From contig JAQBXN010000035.1 in NCBI GenBank assembly GCA_027625095.1, positions 1-64,000 of the forward strand: DNA of 64,000 nt, read 5' to 3'. Under the pieces are notes generated by a model. It was not told the DNA's origin, did no database searches, and worked only from the letters and a program-made list of their open reading frames with translations. The position numbers were made by a program, and so were the translations under genes. Source of the stretch: Planctomycetota bacterium. Its GTDB lineage: Bacteria > Planctomycetota > PUPC01 > JACPCR01. Positions 53,916-63,487 of this stretch are shown one piece after another. Positions within the stretch are counted from its first letter, which is position 1, and each line of letters opens with the position of its first letter.

Positions 53916-56465
53916 TCACTTGGTCGAGCCGTTCCTCCCATCATTCGCCCTTAAATGGAACAGCACGCTGTGTCCATTGTTCGCCGTATAAGTCGCCGTC
54001 TTGGTGCTCTTGTATTTCGGCTGTCCTCCCGCTGTAAAGTACGCGCAGTATTTCTCAAACGCTCCGCGCATGCGGCCGAGTTCAAACTCGCGGCGACTCT
54101 CATCCTCCTCAAATAGTGCTGCCCATGTCAGGGCATCGACGGTGTGCCAGGCAGCATCGTAGACGATGTACCGGTTCTTCGAGGGATCTTCATGAATGGT
54201 CTCAGCCGGCAGGCCGGTTTTTTCACCCCATCCATAACGGTGATAGCTCAGGCGATATTCGCGAACAATCTCCCGTGCCTTTTCGTGTCTCTTGCCAGTC
54301 GCCCGTTCATACTGTGTGATGAACCAGAGCGTTCCCTTCAGGAATATGGAGGCTGACCAGCCACCGATTGGGCACAGACCGTCCTCATCGATTGGGCGGC
54401 CGCCGGCCTGATTGGAAAGCCGGGTCTCGTCCAGAATTTTCTCGATGGCTTGCAGGTAGTGATCTTCTCCAGTCTGCACCCATGCGTGCGCGCAGACCGA
54501 GGTGCTGTTACCGCTGGTTCGGTCGTACCTGAACTGGGCGAATTCGTCGTTCAGAACCTTGTAAACCACAAGGTCGGCCACTTCGATTGCCGCGTCTAGC
54601 AGCACCGGATCGCCCGTGAGGTGGTAGGCCAGCATCATCCCCTCGTTATCGAAATGGCCTGACTCCGGCCCTCCGCCGCGGCCCCACGGCCAATCCAGGT
54701 CACCCCAGAAATCGAGGCTGTCCTGCCCCCGGTGGCCGGAGCGCCCAGCCTCGAGCGCATGAGCGGTGTGTACGAACTTGCCCCCGTTATAGACACCGTT
54801 GCCGTGGGGATCTTCTTTGGTGTGATAGATGTCGATATCCGCCTGGTGTCGCGCCGCATCAATTCCAAGCTCCGCCCAGATCGCGCTGCCACGCTCGTCT
54901 CGGCCACTGCGACGTAGAGCCTGCAACAACATGCCGCGGCTGAAGTCATATTCAAGGTTGTAGTGCGAGAGGATCTGGCCGCCGAGTTCACAATCCGCGA
55001 TGACCTCTCCAAAGTTTCTCCAGCCGTATTCGTCCCACTTCTCGCGGAGCTTGCAGAGGTCGAATCCTGGATCATCCGTGTAGCAGGCGATGGCCTTTTC
55101 GTAGGCTTCGAACAATTCTCCATCGTAGGGAGCGGTGGGCTGAACAACGCCCGCATCAATCACCTGCTCGATGGACGGCAATGCAACAGGCCGGCCGAGT
55201 TGACGCTCCATCGCCTGCTTCAGCGTCGGGTAAACAACCATCGGATTCGGAAGGTTTTCAATGCCCGCCCCAATTATTCTGTCCGTTCGATGAAACGAAA
55301 GAATCATGTGATGCGTCTTCTGCTCGCCTCCCTGAAGCTCGTGAAGAAATCGTGACTCATTCGGGAAGAGGGAACAGGTCAGCACCGGCCTGCCGCTCTC
55401 AAGATGACCACGTATGGCATTGGGAAAATTCTGCCAGAACTTCTCTAGCCCAATGGCCATACCGATCCGCTGATCGCCAACCGAGCCCCAGCCCTCCGAA
55501 CGGTCTCCCGAATAGCTTTCGATGCCGTCGGCCGAGATTTGAAAACCCCGGAACGAAGTGGTGATGTGCCAGTCCTGATTCACGTGATTTCGATGATGCC
55601 AGTTCTCGCCGCCACTAGAGTCCTGATACAACGCCGCCTGATTCAGGAGCGGTCCGTAGTAATCGCCCTTCCCGGATTCACCCGCGAGATAGATGAACGG
55701 CATTCCATCCTGCGGCAGAGAAAAGCCCACACCTGCATCGCGAATCATAGCCGCTCCAGCCAGACCCAGTCGGAAGTGTCCAAGCTCATCCCGGGGTTGT
55801 TGTCTCGGATTCTGTAGAGTTAAAGAGAGCCGAACGAAATGACTGTTCCGGAGTGCCAGCAGCCTCAGCACAAAGCGCACACGATCCATGCCTTCCTCAT
55901 CGTAAAACGCTCCACGGAACAGGAGTTCTCCGGCGATTGGCCCGTTGTCCAGAATCTCGGGATTACCTTCAAAGGCAGGTTTAAGCGGGCCTTCTTCCAA
56001 CTCACAGAAGAGTTGCCCTCGTTCGGTCGCGGGAGACCACTCTCGCCATTCTCCGAGAGGCCTGGCAGGAATGCTGACTTTCCTCAGCCAAGCCGACGGA
56101 TCGTTCTGAAAGGCAAGACGAAGCTCGCCAGTGTCCACCAGAACCTCTTCTCCGGTTGTAGAAAGAATGGATGGTTTACTGGACATGGCGGACGTTTCAG
56201 AAATTGAGATCTGATACGTCTGTAAACTTTCGGGCTGCAGATTCGTGACCCACCTCGCCAACGCCCATCTAACGGAACCGTCCTGCCAATGTGAGGTCAC
56301 GCGAAACTGGGCATCCACGGGCTGACCATCCTCAGTGGTAACTCTCAGGTGTGCCGCTGATGGGGCAGCGCCTTGTGGGAACGGAAGTCCAACTTCTGCC
56401 AGATCATTCCACTGTTTGCTGGAATGACTGTTACGGATTTCGACGGGGTAGGTGTAATCAGGCAT
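53916..56465 (-). CDS. Exo-rhamnogalacturonan-lyase-like protein (PL26/YetA family)
   Basis: 849 residues, no clear signal peptide. The N-terminal RIFT-like domain contains KQWNDLAEVGLPFPQGA, followed by a beta-sandwich (about 180-400). The C-terminal alpha/alpha toroid (about 450-849) carries WRNFGEVIADCELGGQILSH, NLEYDFSRGMLLQALRR and GRGGGPESGHFDNEGMMLAY, as in PcRGLX/YetA proteins. The likely activity is exo-cleavage of rhamnogalacturonan from pectin, but the catalytic residues have not been verified by me. Cytoplasmic location would suit action on imported oligosaccharides, and there is no lectin. It follows the IMPase gene by 84 bases. Confidence 0.75.
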   Translation of the reverse strand: MPDYTYPVEIRNSHSSKQWNDLAEVGLPFPQGAAPSAAHLRVTTEDGQPVDAQFRVTSHWQDGSVRWALARWVTNLQPESLQTYQISISETSAMSSKPSILSTTGEEVLVDTGELRLAFQNDPSAWLRKVSIPARPLGEWREWSPATERGQLFCELEEGPLKPAFEGNPEILDNGPIAGELLFRGAFYDEEGMDRVRFVLRLLALRNSHFVRLSLTLQNPRQQPRDELGHFRLGLAGAAMIRDAGVGFSLPQDGMPFIYLAGESGKGDYYGPLLNQAALYQDSSGGENWHHRNHVNQDWHITTSFRGFQISADGIESYSGDRSEGWGSVGDQRIGMAIGLEKFWQNFPNAIRGHLESGRPVLTCSLFPNESRFLHELQGGEQKTHHMILSFHRTDRIIGAGIENLPNPMVVYPTLKQAMERQLGRPVALPSIEQVIDAGVVQPTAPYDGELFEAYEKAIACYTDDPGFDLCKLREKWDEYGWRNFGEVIADCELGGQILSHYNLEYDFSRGMLLQALRRSGRDERGSAIWAELGIDAARHQADIDIYHTKEDPHGNGVYNGGKFVHTAHALEAGRSGHRGQDSLDFWGDLDWPWGRGGGPESGHFDNEGMMLAYHLTGDPVLLDAAIEVADLVVYKVLNDEFAQFRYDRTSGNSTSVCAHAWVQTGEDHYLQAIEKILDETRLSNQAGGRPIDEDGLCPIGGWSASIFLKGTLWFITQYERATGKRHEKAREIVREYRLSYHRYGWGEKTGLPAETIHEDPSKNRYIVYDAAWHTVDALTWAALFEEDESRREFELGRMRGAFEKYCAYFTAGGQPKYKSTKTATYTANNGHSVLFHLRANDGRNGSTK

Positions 56466-56549
56466 GTTAAAAAGGGGCGCCAGGATCGAAGCCGGGCTTC
56501 AAACTATCAGGCCGTGCCAATTGTGAAAAGCAAGGCGGCTGGACTGGCA

Positions 56550-57317
56550 TTAAGAATTCGCCGCCTTCAGCGCCTCGATTACCAACGGATGCAGGGCTGA
56601 ATTTGCTGAAACAGCGCCGTGACCGTAAATGGTTCGAACGCCGTTGAGGTCTGTGAAAACGCCCCCCGCTTCTTCCACAAGAATTTTGATGGCTGCAATA
56701 TCCCAAGGATTTACCGATGGCTCCATCATGATTTCCGCCCGGCCGGAGGCGACCAGCACATGCCCAAAGTAGTCACCAAATCCACGAGAGCGCTCAGATT
56801 GGCCTGCAAGCTCAAACAATGCCTGGCGGTAAGCCTCATCTTTCAGCTTGCTGAAGCTCGGATAAATCAGGTGCGCCTGGCCCATAGAGCCGACTCCTGA
56901 TACGCGAATGGTCACTCCGTTCAGGGAGGCACCGGCCCCTTTCTCCGCAAGGTAAAATTCATTCATCAAAGGACTGTTCGCTATTCCGCCAACGACCTCG
57001 CCCTCTTGTTCAATACCGATCAGCGTGGCGAACATCGGGATACGCCGGACGAAGTTCCGTGTGCCGTCAATAGGGTCGACAATCCAGCGAAAACCCGACT
57101 TACCTGGGCGACCCCCTGACTCTTCACCGAAAAAGCCATCCTCCGGAAAATGCTCATCGACAGCATTCGCGAGCATCTGCTCAATCTCCCGATCTGCAAT
57201 CGTGACCGGCGACTGATCTTTTTTGGTGTCAACAGAGAATTCACCTTTGAAATAGTGGACTGCAATCCGGGCCGCCTCATTCGCCAGCTCTACAGCCAAT
57301 TCAGTTCTCTCGGTCAT
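56550..57317 (-). CDS. Inositol-monophosphatase family phosphatase (histidinol-phosphatase-like)
   Basis: 255 residues. FFGEESGGR (Glu ligands), VDPIDGTRNFVRRIP (DPxDGT) and NPWDIAAIKILVEEAGG (WD) are the three magnesium motifs of the family. The pattern DGTRNF with short linkers resembles HisN-type histidinol-phosphatases, but inositol phosphates or PAP could also be substrates. It lies 3 bases from the DUF3592 gene and the PL26-like gene follows, in one likely transcript, though no functional link is obvious. Confidence 0.85.
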   Translation of the reverse strand: MTERTELAVELANEAARIAVHYFKGEFSVDTKKDQSPVTIADREIEQMLANAVDEHFPEDGFFGEESGGRPGKSGFRWIVDPIDGTRNFVRRIPMFATLIGIEQEGEVVGGIANSPLMNEFYLAEKGAGASLNGVTIRVSGVGSMGQAHLIYPSFSKLKDEAYRQALFELAGQSERSRGFGDYFGHVLVASGRAEIMMEPSVNPWDIAAIKILVEEAGGVFTDLNGVRTIYGHGAVSANSALHPLVIEALKAANS

Positions 57318-57320
57318 CGA

Positions 57321-57848
57321 TTACTCATTCGCTCTTAAGGTGGACGATTCAGTATCCGGCATTCCACGAGCTTTACTGGTCAATAGCAGCACAACGCCGA
57401 ACAAAGTCAGGACAAAACCTGCCACGAGAAGGCAAGCCCCCAGGTGCATGAGCTTTTTCAGAAAAAGAACTTCCTTCTCCGGCTCATAGGCCGTTATTTC
57501 AGGAGAGGCGGGGTTGTAGTGGATGTCCGCGGATGTTCCCGGTTGAAACTCGCTTTTTCCCGCGATCAAAACGGCTTCATCTCTGTCTTCGTATGCCTCG
57601 CCGAATTTGGTTCTGCCTTTGAATAACTCGCCATTGGCAAGGTAGTCGAATTTAAAAGCCGGGTAGAAATAAACGCCACCGCCGCGGTGATCCTTTGATA
57701 TCCAGACGTCCAGGGCCGTGACCGTTGCCGTAACTTTTGGCCATTCAGTCTGCGACTCAACATAGTCCAGACTCTGGCCAACATTCAGCCGCATGATCAG
57801 GCCGAAACCAATGAGCCCGACGCCGAAAGCGGTGCAAGTGATTCGCAT
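57321..57848 (-). CDS. DUF3592-like membrane protein
   Basis: 175 residues from ATG at 57848 (MRITCTAFGVGLI). Membrane helices at the start (CTAFGVGLIGFGLIM) and near 135-158 (LMHLGACLLVAGFVLTLFGV) enclose a beta-rich soluble part with EWPKVTATVTALDVWISKD and TSADIHYNPASPE, matching DUF3592. The family function is unknown. It ends 3 bases before the next start, hence co-transcribed with the phosphatase. A hairpin lies just upstream. Confidence 0.75.
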   Translation of the reverse strand: MRITCTAFGVGLIGFGLIMRLNVGQSLDYVESQTEWPKVTATVTALDVWISKDHRGGGVYFYPAFKFDYLANGELFKGRTKFGEAYEDRDEAVLIAGKSEFQPGTSADIHYNPASPEITAYEPEKEVLFLKKLMHLGACLLVAGFVLTLFGVVLLLTSKARGMPDTESSTLRANE

Positions 57849-57866
57849 TTGAGAGCAGTGCCAGTA

Positions 57867-57899
57867 ATTGTGGGGCAAATCAAAAATCTGCCCCACAAT
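57867..57899 (-). terminator. Inverted repeat in the gap before the DUF3592 gene
   Basis: ATTGTGGGGCA and TGCCCCACAAT pair over 11 bases with an 11-base loop. It sits in the 59-base gap after the oxidoreductase stop and before the next start. It can act as a terminator or attenuator, although a T-run is missing. Confidence 0.5.
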
Positions 57900-57907
57900 C
57901 TAGTCCA

Positions 57908-58882
57908 TTAGAGCTTCACCTTCTCAAAGTTGCCCGACTTCATGGATTCGGAAGCGGCGATGGAGACGGCTGCACTCTTTGCTGCGTCTTCGAATGGTGA
58001 ACGGATCTTTGAACCATCTCCTGAAAGAATCGCGTCAATAAAAGTCTGGTCTTCAATGAGAGTGGAGTTATTCGCATTCCGGAAGACTTCAGTTTTGGCC
58101 TTCCTCTCGATGCTGACGCTGCGGCGGCCCTGATATTCGATGTAGAAATCCTTGCCGTAGATATCAAGCCCTACCTTGCTGCCGCCGGCTTGAAGAAAGC
58201 AGGCGCTGAAGATGGTACCCACCAGACCGCTGGCGAATTCGAGGTGCACCGCGGATGCGTCCTGAATGTCATATTTTTCATGTTCGGTCATCAGGCCTGT
58301 CGATCCGACTGCGGCCACTCTTTTCACATCCCCGAACAGATAGCGGGCCATATCAAAGGTATGAGTGGTCTGCTCGAGATGCTGCCCGCCTGAGAGCTTT
58401 TTCTGACGCCACCACATGACGGGAGGCATGCCGCCCATCCAGTAGCCTTTGATCAATCCGACCGGACGACCATCCAGGAATTTCTTCAATTTCTCGATGA
58501 TATCGAGGTAGCGATCCTGATAGCCCACCGCAGTGATCAATTTCTTCCGCTGAATTCCAGCGCGAATCTTCTTCAGAGTTTCGATGTCTGCCCCAACCGG
58601 TTTCTCGATGAACATGGGGACACCCTGTTTGATGCAGGCTAATTCCGGCACTCCGTGGTCGCCGGGACGGATGCAGACGTAGACTGCGTCCAGGTCTTCG
58701 CTCGCCAGCATCTTGTTGAAATCGGTATACGCGTTTGCCTCAAATCGAGCTGCCGCTGCCACTGCCTTTTCTTTAACGATGTCTGTCAGAGCGACAATCT
58801 TGGCATCTTTGATCTGCTCGAGATTCTTGAAGTGCATACCTGCGATACCGCCGGTGCCGATGAAGCCGAGTCTTACTGGCAT
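57908..58882 (-). CDS. Gfo/Idh/MocA family NAD(P)-dependent oxidoreductase
   Basis: 324 residues. RLGFIGTGGIAGMHFKNLEQ gives the GxGGxA-type dinucleotide fold, PMFIEKPVGADIETL the EKP motif, and ITAVGYQDRYLDIIEKLKKF the usual next helix. The C-terminal sheet domain (GGQHLEQTTHTFDMARYLFG) has the H-x3-D type of catalytic site seen in several sugar dehydrogenases. The substrate is not evident. It is the first gene of the minus-strand group that runs to the PL26-like gene, although an inverted repeat may separate them. Related to but divergent from the protein at 4057. Confidence 0.88.
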   Translation of the reverse strand: MPVRLGFIGTGGIAGMHFKNLEQIKDAKIVALTDIVKEKAVAAAARFEANAYTDFNKMLASEDLDAVYVCIRPGDHGVPELACIKQGVPMFIEKPVGADIETLKKIRAGIQRKKLITAVGYQDRYLDIIEKLKKFLDGRPVGLIKGYWMGGMPPVMWWRQKKLSGGQHLEQTTHTFDMARYLFGDVKRVAAVGSTGLMTEHEKYDIQDASAVHLEFASGLVGTIFSACFLQAGGSKVGLDIYGKDFYIEYQGRRSVSIERKAKTEVFRNANNSTLIEDQTFIDAILSGDGSKIRSPFEDAAKSAAVSIAASESMKSGNFEKVKL

Positions 58883-59009
58883 ATGGTGTCTCCTCTGTTG
58901 TCATCAAACTGCGAACGGACGCCTGTCACGTTCGTCAGGAAAGGGCGGATTGTGCAGTTTGGTCGGCCCACGTCAAGGAAGAGACGGGCAGACGAGGAGA
59001 CGGAGTCCT

Positions 59010-60602
59010 TTAACTCCCCTGCCGGTCAACCTTCAGGCCGCTGGGTACGGTGTACGGGGCAACGTCGGCCAGGTCCTTCACCGCAGGATCGGTCAAGGCT
59101 CTGAGGAAAGCGAGGAGTTTCTCGAATTCAGTCTCGTTCAGGTAACCGATGCTTCGCAATTTCGGATCGAGATTCTTGAGAATGGCGACCTGTACTTCCG
59201 GATCGTCCTGGACTTGTTTGCGCAGGTCTGGGCGGAGGCCCCTTGATGTGTAGTTCAAGACAGATCGGACCGGATCCAGGTGATGTCTGACTGCGTCTTC
59301 CAGTTTCGTGAATGCTCCATTGTGCATCCAGGGGCCAGTGACTGTTGAGTTTCTCAGTGGTGGCGTGCGGAAGGTGAAAAGGTCCTCCTGCAAACCGGTT
59401 ACTTCCGCACGGCCAACGTCGAGCCCGTTCTTCTTGCCGGGGCCCACCTGCGGCACGCCAATGTTGTGGTGCTCCTGATCGGTGAACAGGTTGCCGGTAT
59501 GGCAGGATGAGCAATTTGCTTTGCCATAGAAGAGAATCGCGCCATCGATTGCATTGTCTGACATCGCGTTCTTTTCCCCCTTGAGATATCTGTCCCAGGG
59601 GCTTTCCACGAAAGTGAACGTCTCCAATTCAAAAGCGGCAATGGCATTGGCCGCATGCTCAAAACCCAACTCACGGACTGACCGGCTGGGATACGCGTCT
59701 TCAAACAGCCTGACGTATGCGGGTATTTCTCGAAGCTGCCTCATCAGCATCCGCCAGATGCCTCGAAAATCAGAGTCGATCAGCAAAGCGATTTCGTTTG
59801 GTGCACCCTGGGTATCAATTTCGCCGAAGCGGCCCCGCATTTCATCACGCGAGGTTGGCGGAAACATGGCCTGTGCGGCCAGGACGTTATCCAGTTCGTC
59901 CGGCAGTTTGTTACCGGCCGGAGTAATCAGCTTGCCCCATTGGTTCATTGAGACGCGGCTATCCCAGAACATCGTGCGCCATTCACCGAAACCACGATTA
60001 AAGACTTCCGGAGAATTACGGGGAATGAAATCACGCCCGTAACCCAACTGACGTTGCGCACCAAGAAATACCCCACGAGTGCCTATGGGCAGTGAAATAT
60101 CATCCCCGGAATGAAACGCCGGATGATGGCACGTGGCACAGGCAATATCCTTATTCCCGCTGAGTATCTTGTCGAAGAAAAGATTGCGACCGAGTTCAAC
60201 TTTAGCCCTGTCCTGTTTCGGCAGCTCAGGCAGTGCTGTAATCCCGTGTAATTTCAGCAGGCTCCCGAGTTCGGCGTGTGCATCCTTACCGGACTTGGTG
60301 ACTGGCTCTTGAATGGCAGCCTTCGAGGCGGAAGCTTCTCTTGCCGGTGCAGCCGCGAGAATCGGCTCAGGGCTCGGACGATTTACCTCGACTTGCTTAC
60401 CCGCAGAGATGTGCGAAGGAGTAACTCCGTTTACCCGTATGACTCGTTCCGCGTCCACTTTCTCCACTTGCAAATCGGGATGGAAGCCGTGGACATCGGC
60501 CTCAGCGGCTGGTTGTGCTACTAGACACACGGCAGCAAAAATGGCGAACAGGCCGATCAAGACACCACAGACGGCTGGAAGGATAATCTGTTTGTTACGC
60601 AT
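59010..60602 (-). CDS. Di-haem cytochrome-c peroxidase/MauG family protein
   Basis: 530 residues from ATG at 60602 (MRNKQIILPAVCGVLIGLFA), chosen because the membrane anchor begins here. The longer frame to 60740 would add a proline-rich start. CATCHHPAFH and CSSCHTGNLF are the two haem-c motifs. KVELGRNLFFDKILSGNKD is the family opening, and TPPLRNSTVTGPWMHNGAF with a methionine and histidine is the C-terminal domain typical of CcpA/MauG. It reduces hydrogen peroxide with electrons from cytochrome c, or modifies a protein as MauG does. The long region between anchor and first haem (about 30-150) is disordered and rich in A, P and S. Confidence 0.88.
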   Translation of the reverse strand: MRNKQIILPAVCGVLIGLFAIFAAVCLVAQPAAEADVHGFHPDLQVEKVDAERVIRVNGVTPSHISAGKQVEVNRPSPEPILAAAPAREASASKAAIQEPVTKSGKDAHAELGSLLKLHGITALPELPKQDRAKVELGRNLFFDKILSGNKDIACATCHHPAFHSGDDISLPIGTRGVFLGAQRQLGYGRDFIPRNSPEVFNRGFGEWRTMFWDSRVSMNQWGKLITPAGNKLPDELDNVLAAQAMFPPTSRDEMRGRFGEIDTQGAPNEIALLIDSDFRGIWRMLMRQLREIPAYVRLFEDAYPSRSVRELGFEHAANAIAAFELETFTFVESPWDRYLKGEKNAMSDNAIDGAILFYGKANCSSCHTGNLFTDQEHHNIGVPQVGPGKKNGLDVGRAEVTGLQEDLFTFRTPPLRNSTVTGPWMHNGAFTKLEDAVRHHLDPVRSVLNYTSRGLRPDLRKQVQDDPEVQVAILKNLDPKLRSIGYLNETEFEKLLAFLRALTDPAVKDLADVAPYTVPSGLKVDRQGS

Positions 60603-61004
60603 AGTTCGTATTCCCCGGATAAAGAGTTCCAGGGGAATTCTCGGAACTATTAAGTTTGTCCTGATGCGAGGATTTGGGGCAGAAGCGGGCTTGTCCGATG
60701 CCGGAGCCGGAGTCACGGCTTTAGCCGGACTCTTTTGCATTGCAGCAGGAAGACTCGCCTGAAGGCGTTACTCAAACTCCGGCATTGCGAAGGGGTTTGA
60801 GAGTACCAGGATTCAACGGACATCCTCATACCCATGATGAAGGTTTCTGTTAAGAAAACTTCCCCCGATTCTTCAGGTCTCCTGCTTTATAACTCCATTA
60901 AGCATTAAGGCAGGCATGTTGGCCGCAACCGTAATTGCCGCGTCCCGCCGCAGCACCAACTACCGAAGGTCGCTCCCGAAATGCGGCGAGACGCCGCAGG
61001 TACC

Positions 61005-61382
61005 TTAGTTACTCAACGCCGTGCCAAGCACACCTTTGAAGTCGCCAGAAATCTGGCCATTCGAGCAGGTGACTTTGCATCCAAGTGCCTTTGCCCGTTG
61101 CAGTTTTTGCGTATCCATGTGACCGCAGAATCCAATAAGGGGGATAGCCTGGGTTGCTTCATCCTCGCGCAAATTGGTAATCAGGGATTCGAAATCGAGA
61201 TTCTCTTTTGATAGCTCGATGACGATAGCGGAAGGGCCGTAGTCTTTTGCCCGCTGGAGCGCAGATTTGATACCGATGGCCGCTTTGTACTCGTACCCCG
61301 CAGCCTGCACCTCCCCTTTGAGTTTGGAGGCGAAAAAGAGGTCCGCGACGACGAGAATATTGGGAGATGTTTGTTCGCTCAT
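61005..61382 (-). CDS. Pseudo-receiver coupled to lipA
   Basis: 125 residues with the size and strand pattern of a receiver (PNILVVADLFFASKLKGEVQ, then AGYEYKAAIGIKSALQRAKD). Key residues are altered: the acidic pair is reduced to D14, the acceptor position is glutamate 56 (SAIVIELS), the threonine position is cysteine 86 and the lysine is missing. It therefore cannot take part in normal phosphotransfer and may mimic the phosphorylated state. Its ATG overlaps the lipA stop by four bases (ATGA), so it is translationally coupled to lipoyl synthase. Role unknown. Confidence 0.7.
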   Translation of the reverse strand: MSEQTSPNILVVADLFFASKLKGEVQAAGYEYKAAIGIKSALQRAKDYGPSAIVIELSKENLDFESLITNLREDEATQAIPLIGFCGHMDTQKLQRAKALGCKVTCSNGQISGDFKGVLGTALSN

Positions 61383-62287
61383 TTCCGGCTGGCCTCCAGT
61401 GATTGTGTCTGATCCCAGGCGTGGTACGAACTGCGAACAAGCGGGCCTGATTCCACATGGCCGAAGCCCATTTCGCGGCCCAGATCGCGCAGTTTGTCGA
61501 ACTCGTCAGGATGATAGTAACGATACAGCGGGTGGTGACGCTGGGTAGGACGAAGGTATTGGCCTATGGTCAAGATGTCGCAGCCGGTACCGGCAATCTG
61601 TTGCATACTGTCGATGAGTTCATCCCACTCTTCGCCCGCGCCGACCATGACCCCGCTCTTGGTTGGAATGGAATCGTCGAACTCCTTCGAGCGCCTCAGC
61701 AATTCCAGTGAACGTTCGAACTTTGCCTGGGGCCGCATCCAGGGATACAGACGCGGCACGGTTTCAAGATTGTGATTCAGGACATCCGGACCGGAATCAA
61801 TGATCGTTTTAAGTGCGTCCCAATTTCCTCTAAGGTCGGGGATCAGAAGCTCGATCTGAGTATCCGGACTCATCTCACGTATACGGCTGACCGTATCGGC
61901 AAAAATAGGCGCGCCGCCGTGTTCGAGTTCGTCACGATTGACTGAAGTGATTACCACATATTGGAGGTCGAGGGTGGCTACGGCTTCGGCTACACGCCTC
62001 GGTTCGTCCCAATCGAGGCCGAGAGGTTTGCCCGTCTTTACCGCGCAAAAACCGCAACTGCGGGTGCAGATGTCGCCAAGGATCATGAACGTTGCCGTGC
62101 CATGAGCCCAGCATTCAGCCTGGTTTGGGCAACGTGCCTCTTCGCAGACCGTGTGGAGATTAAGACTGGTAAATAATTTATAGAGTTTCGAGAATTCGCC
62201 TCCGCCAGGCAGCCTGACTTTAAGCCAGGGCGGCTTGCGCTGCTTTGACAAATCCATGACGGGCGATTGAAGGACGGGAAGTTTCAT
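61379..62287 (-). CDS. lipA: Lipoyl synthase
   Basis: 302 residues from the ATG at 62287 (MKLPVLQSPV). Cysteines 48, 53 and 59 (CEEARCPNQAEC) bind the auxiliary cluster. C74, C78 and C81 (CTRSCGFC) bind the radical SAM cluster. The C-terminal RSSYHAWDQ contains the conserved serine near the auxiliary cluster. The enzyme inserts two sulfurs into octanoyl groups on lipoyl proteins. Length matches the family. It lies between bioB and the pseudo-receiver in one operon of cofactor genes. Confidence 0.96.
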   Translation of the reverse strand: MKLPVLQSPVMDLSKQRKPPWLKVRLPGGGEFSKLYKLFTSLNLHTVCEEARCPNQAECWAHGTATFMILGDICTRSCGFCAVKTGKPLGLDWDEPRRVAEAVATLDLQYVVITSVNRDELEHGGAPIFADTVSRIREMSPDTQIELLIPDLRGNWDALKTIIDSGPDVLNHNLETVPRLYPWMRPQAKFERSLELLRRSKEFDDSIPTKSGVMVGAGEEWDELIDSMQQIAGTGCDILTIGQYLRPTQRHHPLYRYYHPDEFDKLRDLGREMGFGHVESGPLVRSSYHAWDQTQSLEASRK

Positions 62288-62364
62288 GGGGAAGAATGGG
62301 GTGTTGGAGAGCTGGAGGGTTAGCGGAGTGGAGTAGCTAGTTGCCACAGGCTTGCCTTCCCGAC

Positions 62365-63471
62365 CTATGCATCAACCAGATTCCTGGCGGGCCTTAATTC
62401 ACTTTCTGTCTTGAGAACGTTTAGACGTCCTTTGGAATCTACAAGTTGGTTGGCCTGGGATTTTTCACGTTCCATCAGTTCTTCGAGCGGCACTTCGGAT
62501 TTGATAGTGAATCCGGCGTCCAGGATCATCTGAAGTGTTTGCTTTCGCTCGCCTCCTCTTGCGTTGAGATAGCCCTGTAGAAAAACCGAATTAGCCGGAT
62601 AGAGGCACATGGGTTCAAGGCTGCGGAAGTAGACCTCGCGTCCGGCTGCGGCACGTATCTCGGCCTTTGGATTCAGGAAGCGGAACAGGCACAGGACGCG
62701 GAGACAGTAATCGGGCGTAAGGTCCTGCGTTGGCTCGAGTTCCGTTCCGGGCAGCGGAAGAAAGAAATTAACCGGAATGCTTTCCGCGTTCAGTTCACGC
62801 AACGTATTCGCAACTTCGAGGAGCTCCGCCCTGGTTTCGCCCATTCCGACAATGAGTCCGGAGCAGACCTGGAGTCCGGAATTGCGGGCGGCCTTGAGAG
62901 TATCGAGCCGATCCGAGTAGGTGTGGGTGGTGCAGATGTTCGGGTAGTTCCGCTCAGAAGTATTCAGGTTGTGGTTGAAACGGTTCAGCCCGGCTTCGGC
63001 GAGAACCCTGGCCTTATCCTCATCAAGAAGGCCAGCGGAGACACAGATCTCGAGCGGATACCTGCTCTTGATTTTGCGAATCAGGCCGGCCAGATGAGCC
63101 GTCCGTTTGTCCGACGGGCCGCGACCGGCGAAAACCATGCAGTACCGATGGGCGCCGCTCTCGTAGGCCAGCCTTGCCTCATCGAGGATCTCGGCATCGG
63201 GTTTCATACGATAGGACTCAATATCCGTATCGGCGGTCTTAGCCTGTGAGCAGTAGGAACAGTCCTCCGGGCAGTGTCCGTTCTGCGCGTTGTTCAGGAT
63301 GTGGATTTGGACTTCTTTGCCCCAGTATTCTTTACGGACAGTGTATGCCGCGTTCAGCAGGGGGAAGAGATCGATGTCTTGATCTTCAAGAATGCGAAGG
63401 CTGGTCGCGCCGTCGAGGAGCTTGCCATTGAGGCTGTCTGTTGTGAGGTCTGTGTAGAAATCTGGGGTCAT
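62365..63471 (-). CDS. bioB: Biotin synthase
   Basis: 368 residues. The radical SAM motif is C67, C71, C74 (CPEDCSYCSQ). NHNLNTSERNYPNICTTHTY and PVNFFLPLPGTELEPT are typical of BioB, and the arginine in ICVSAGLL-linked segments lies near the [2Fe-2S] site. It inserts sulfur into dethiobiotin. The C-terminal tail (after about 320, KSEVPLEELMEREKSQANQL) is longer than average. It starts 16 bases after the DUF2344 gene ends and lipA follows, so the group is probably one transcript. Confidence 0.95.
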   Translation of the reverse strand: MTPDFYTDLTTDSLNGKLLDGATSLRILEDQDIDLFPLLNAAYTVRKEYWGKEVQIHILNNAQNGHCPEDCSYCSQAKTADTDIESYRMKPDAEILDEARLAYESGAHRYCMVFAGRGPSDKRTAHLAGLIRKIKSRYPLEICVSAGLLDEDKARVLAEAGLNRFNHNLNTSERNYPNICTTHTYSDRLDTLKAARNSGLQVCSGLIVGMGETRAELLEVANTLRELNAESIPVNFFLPLPGTELEPTQDLTPDYCLRVLCLFRFLNPKAEIRAAAGREVYFRSLEPMCLYPANSVFLQGYLNARGGERKQTLQMILDAGFTIKSEVPLEELMEREKSQANQLVDSKGRLNVLKTESELRPARNLVDA

Positions 63472-63487
63472 TGAAATTTAATTCGTT

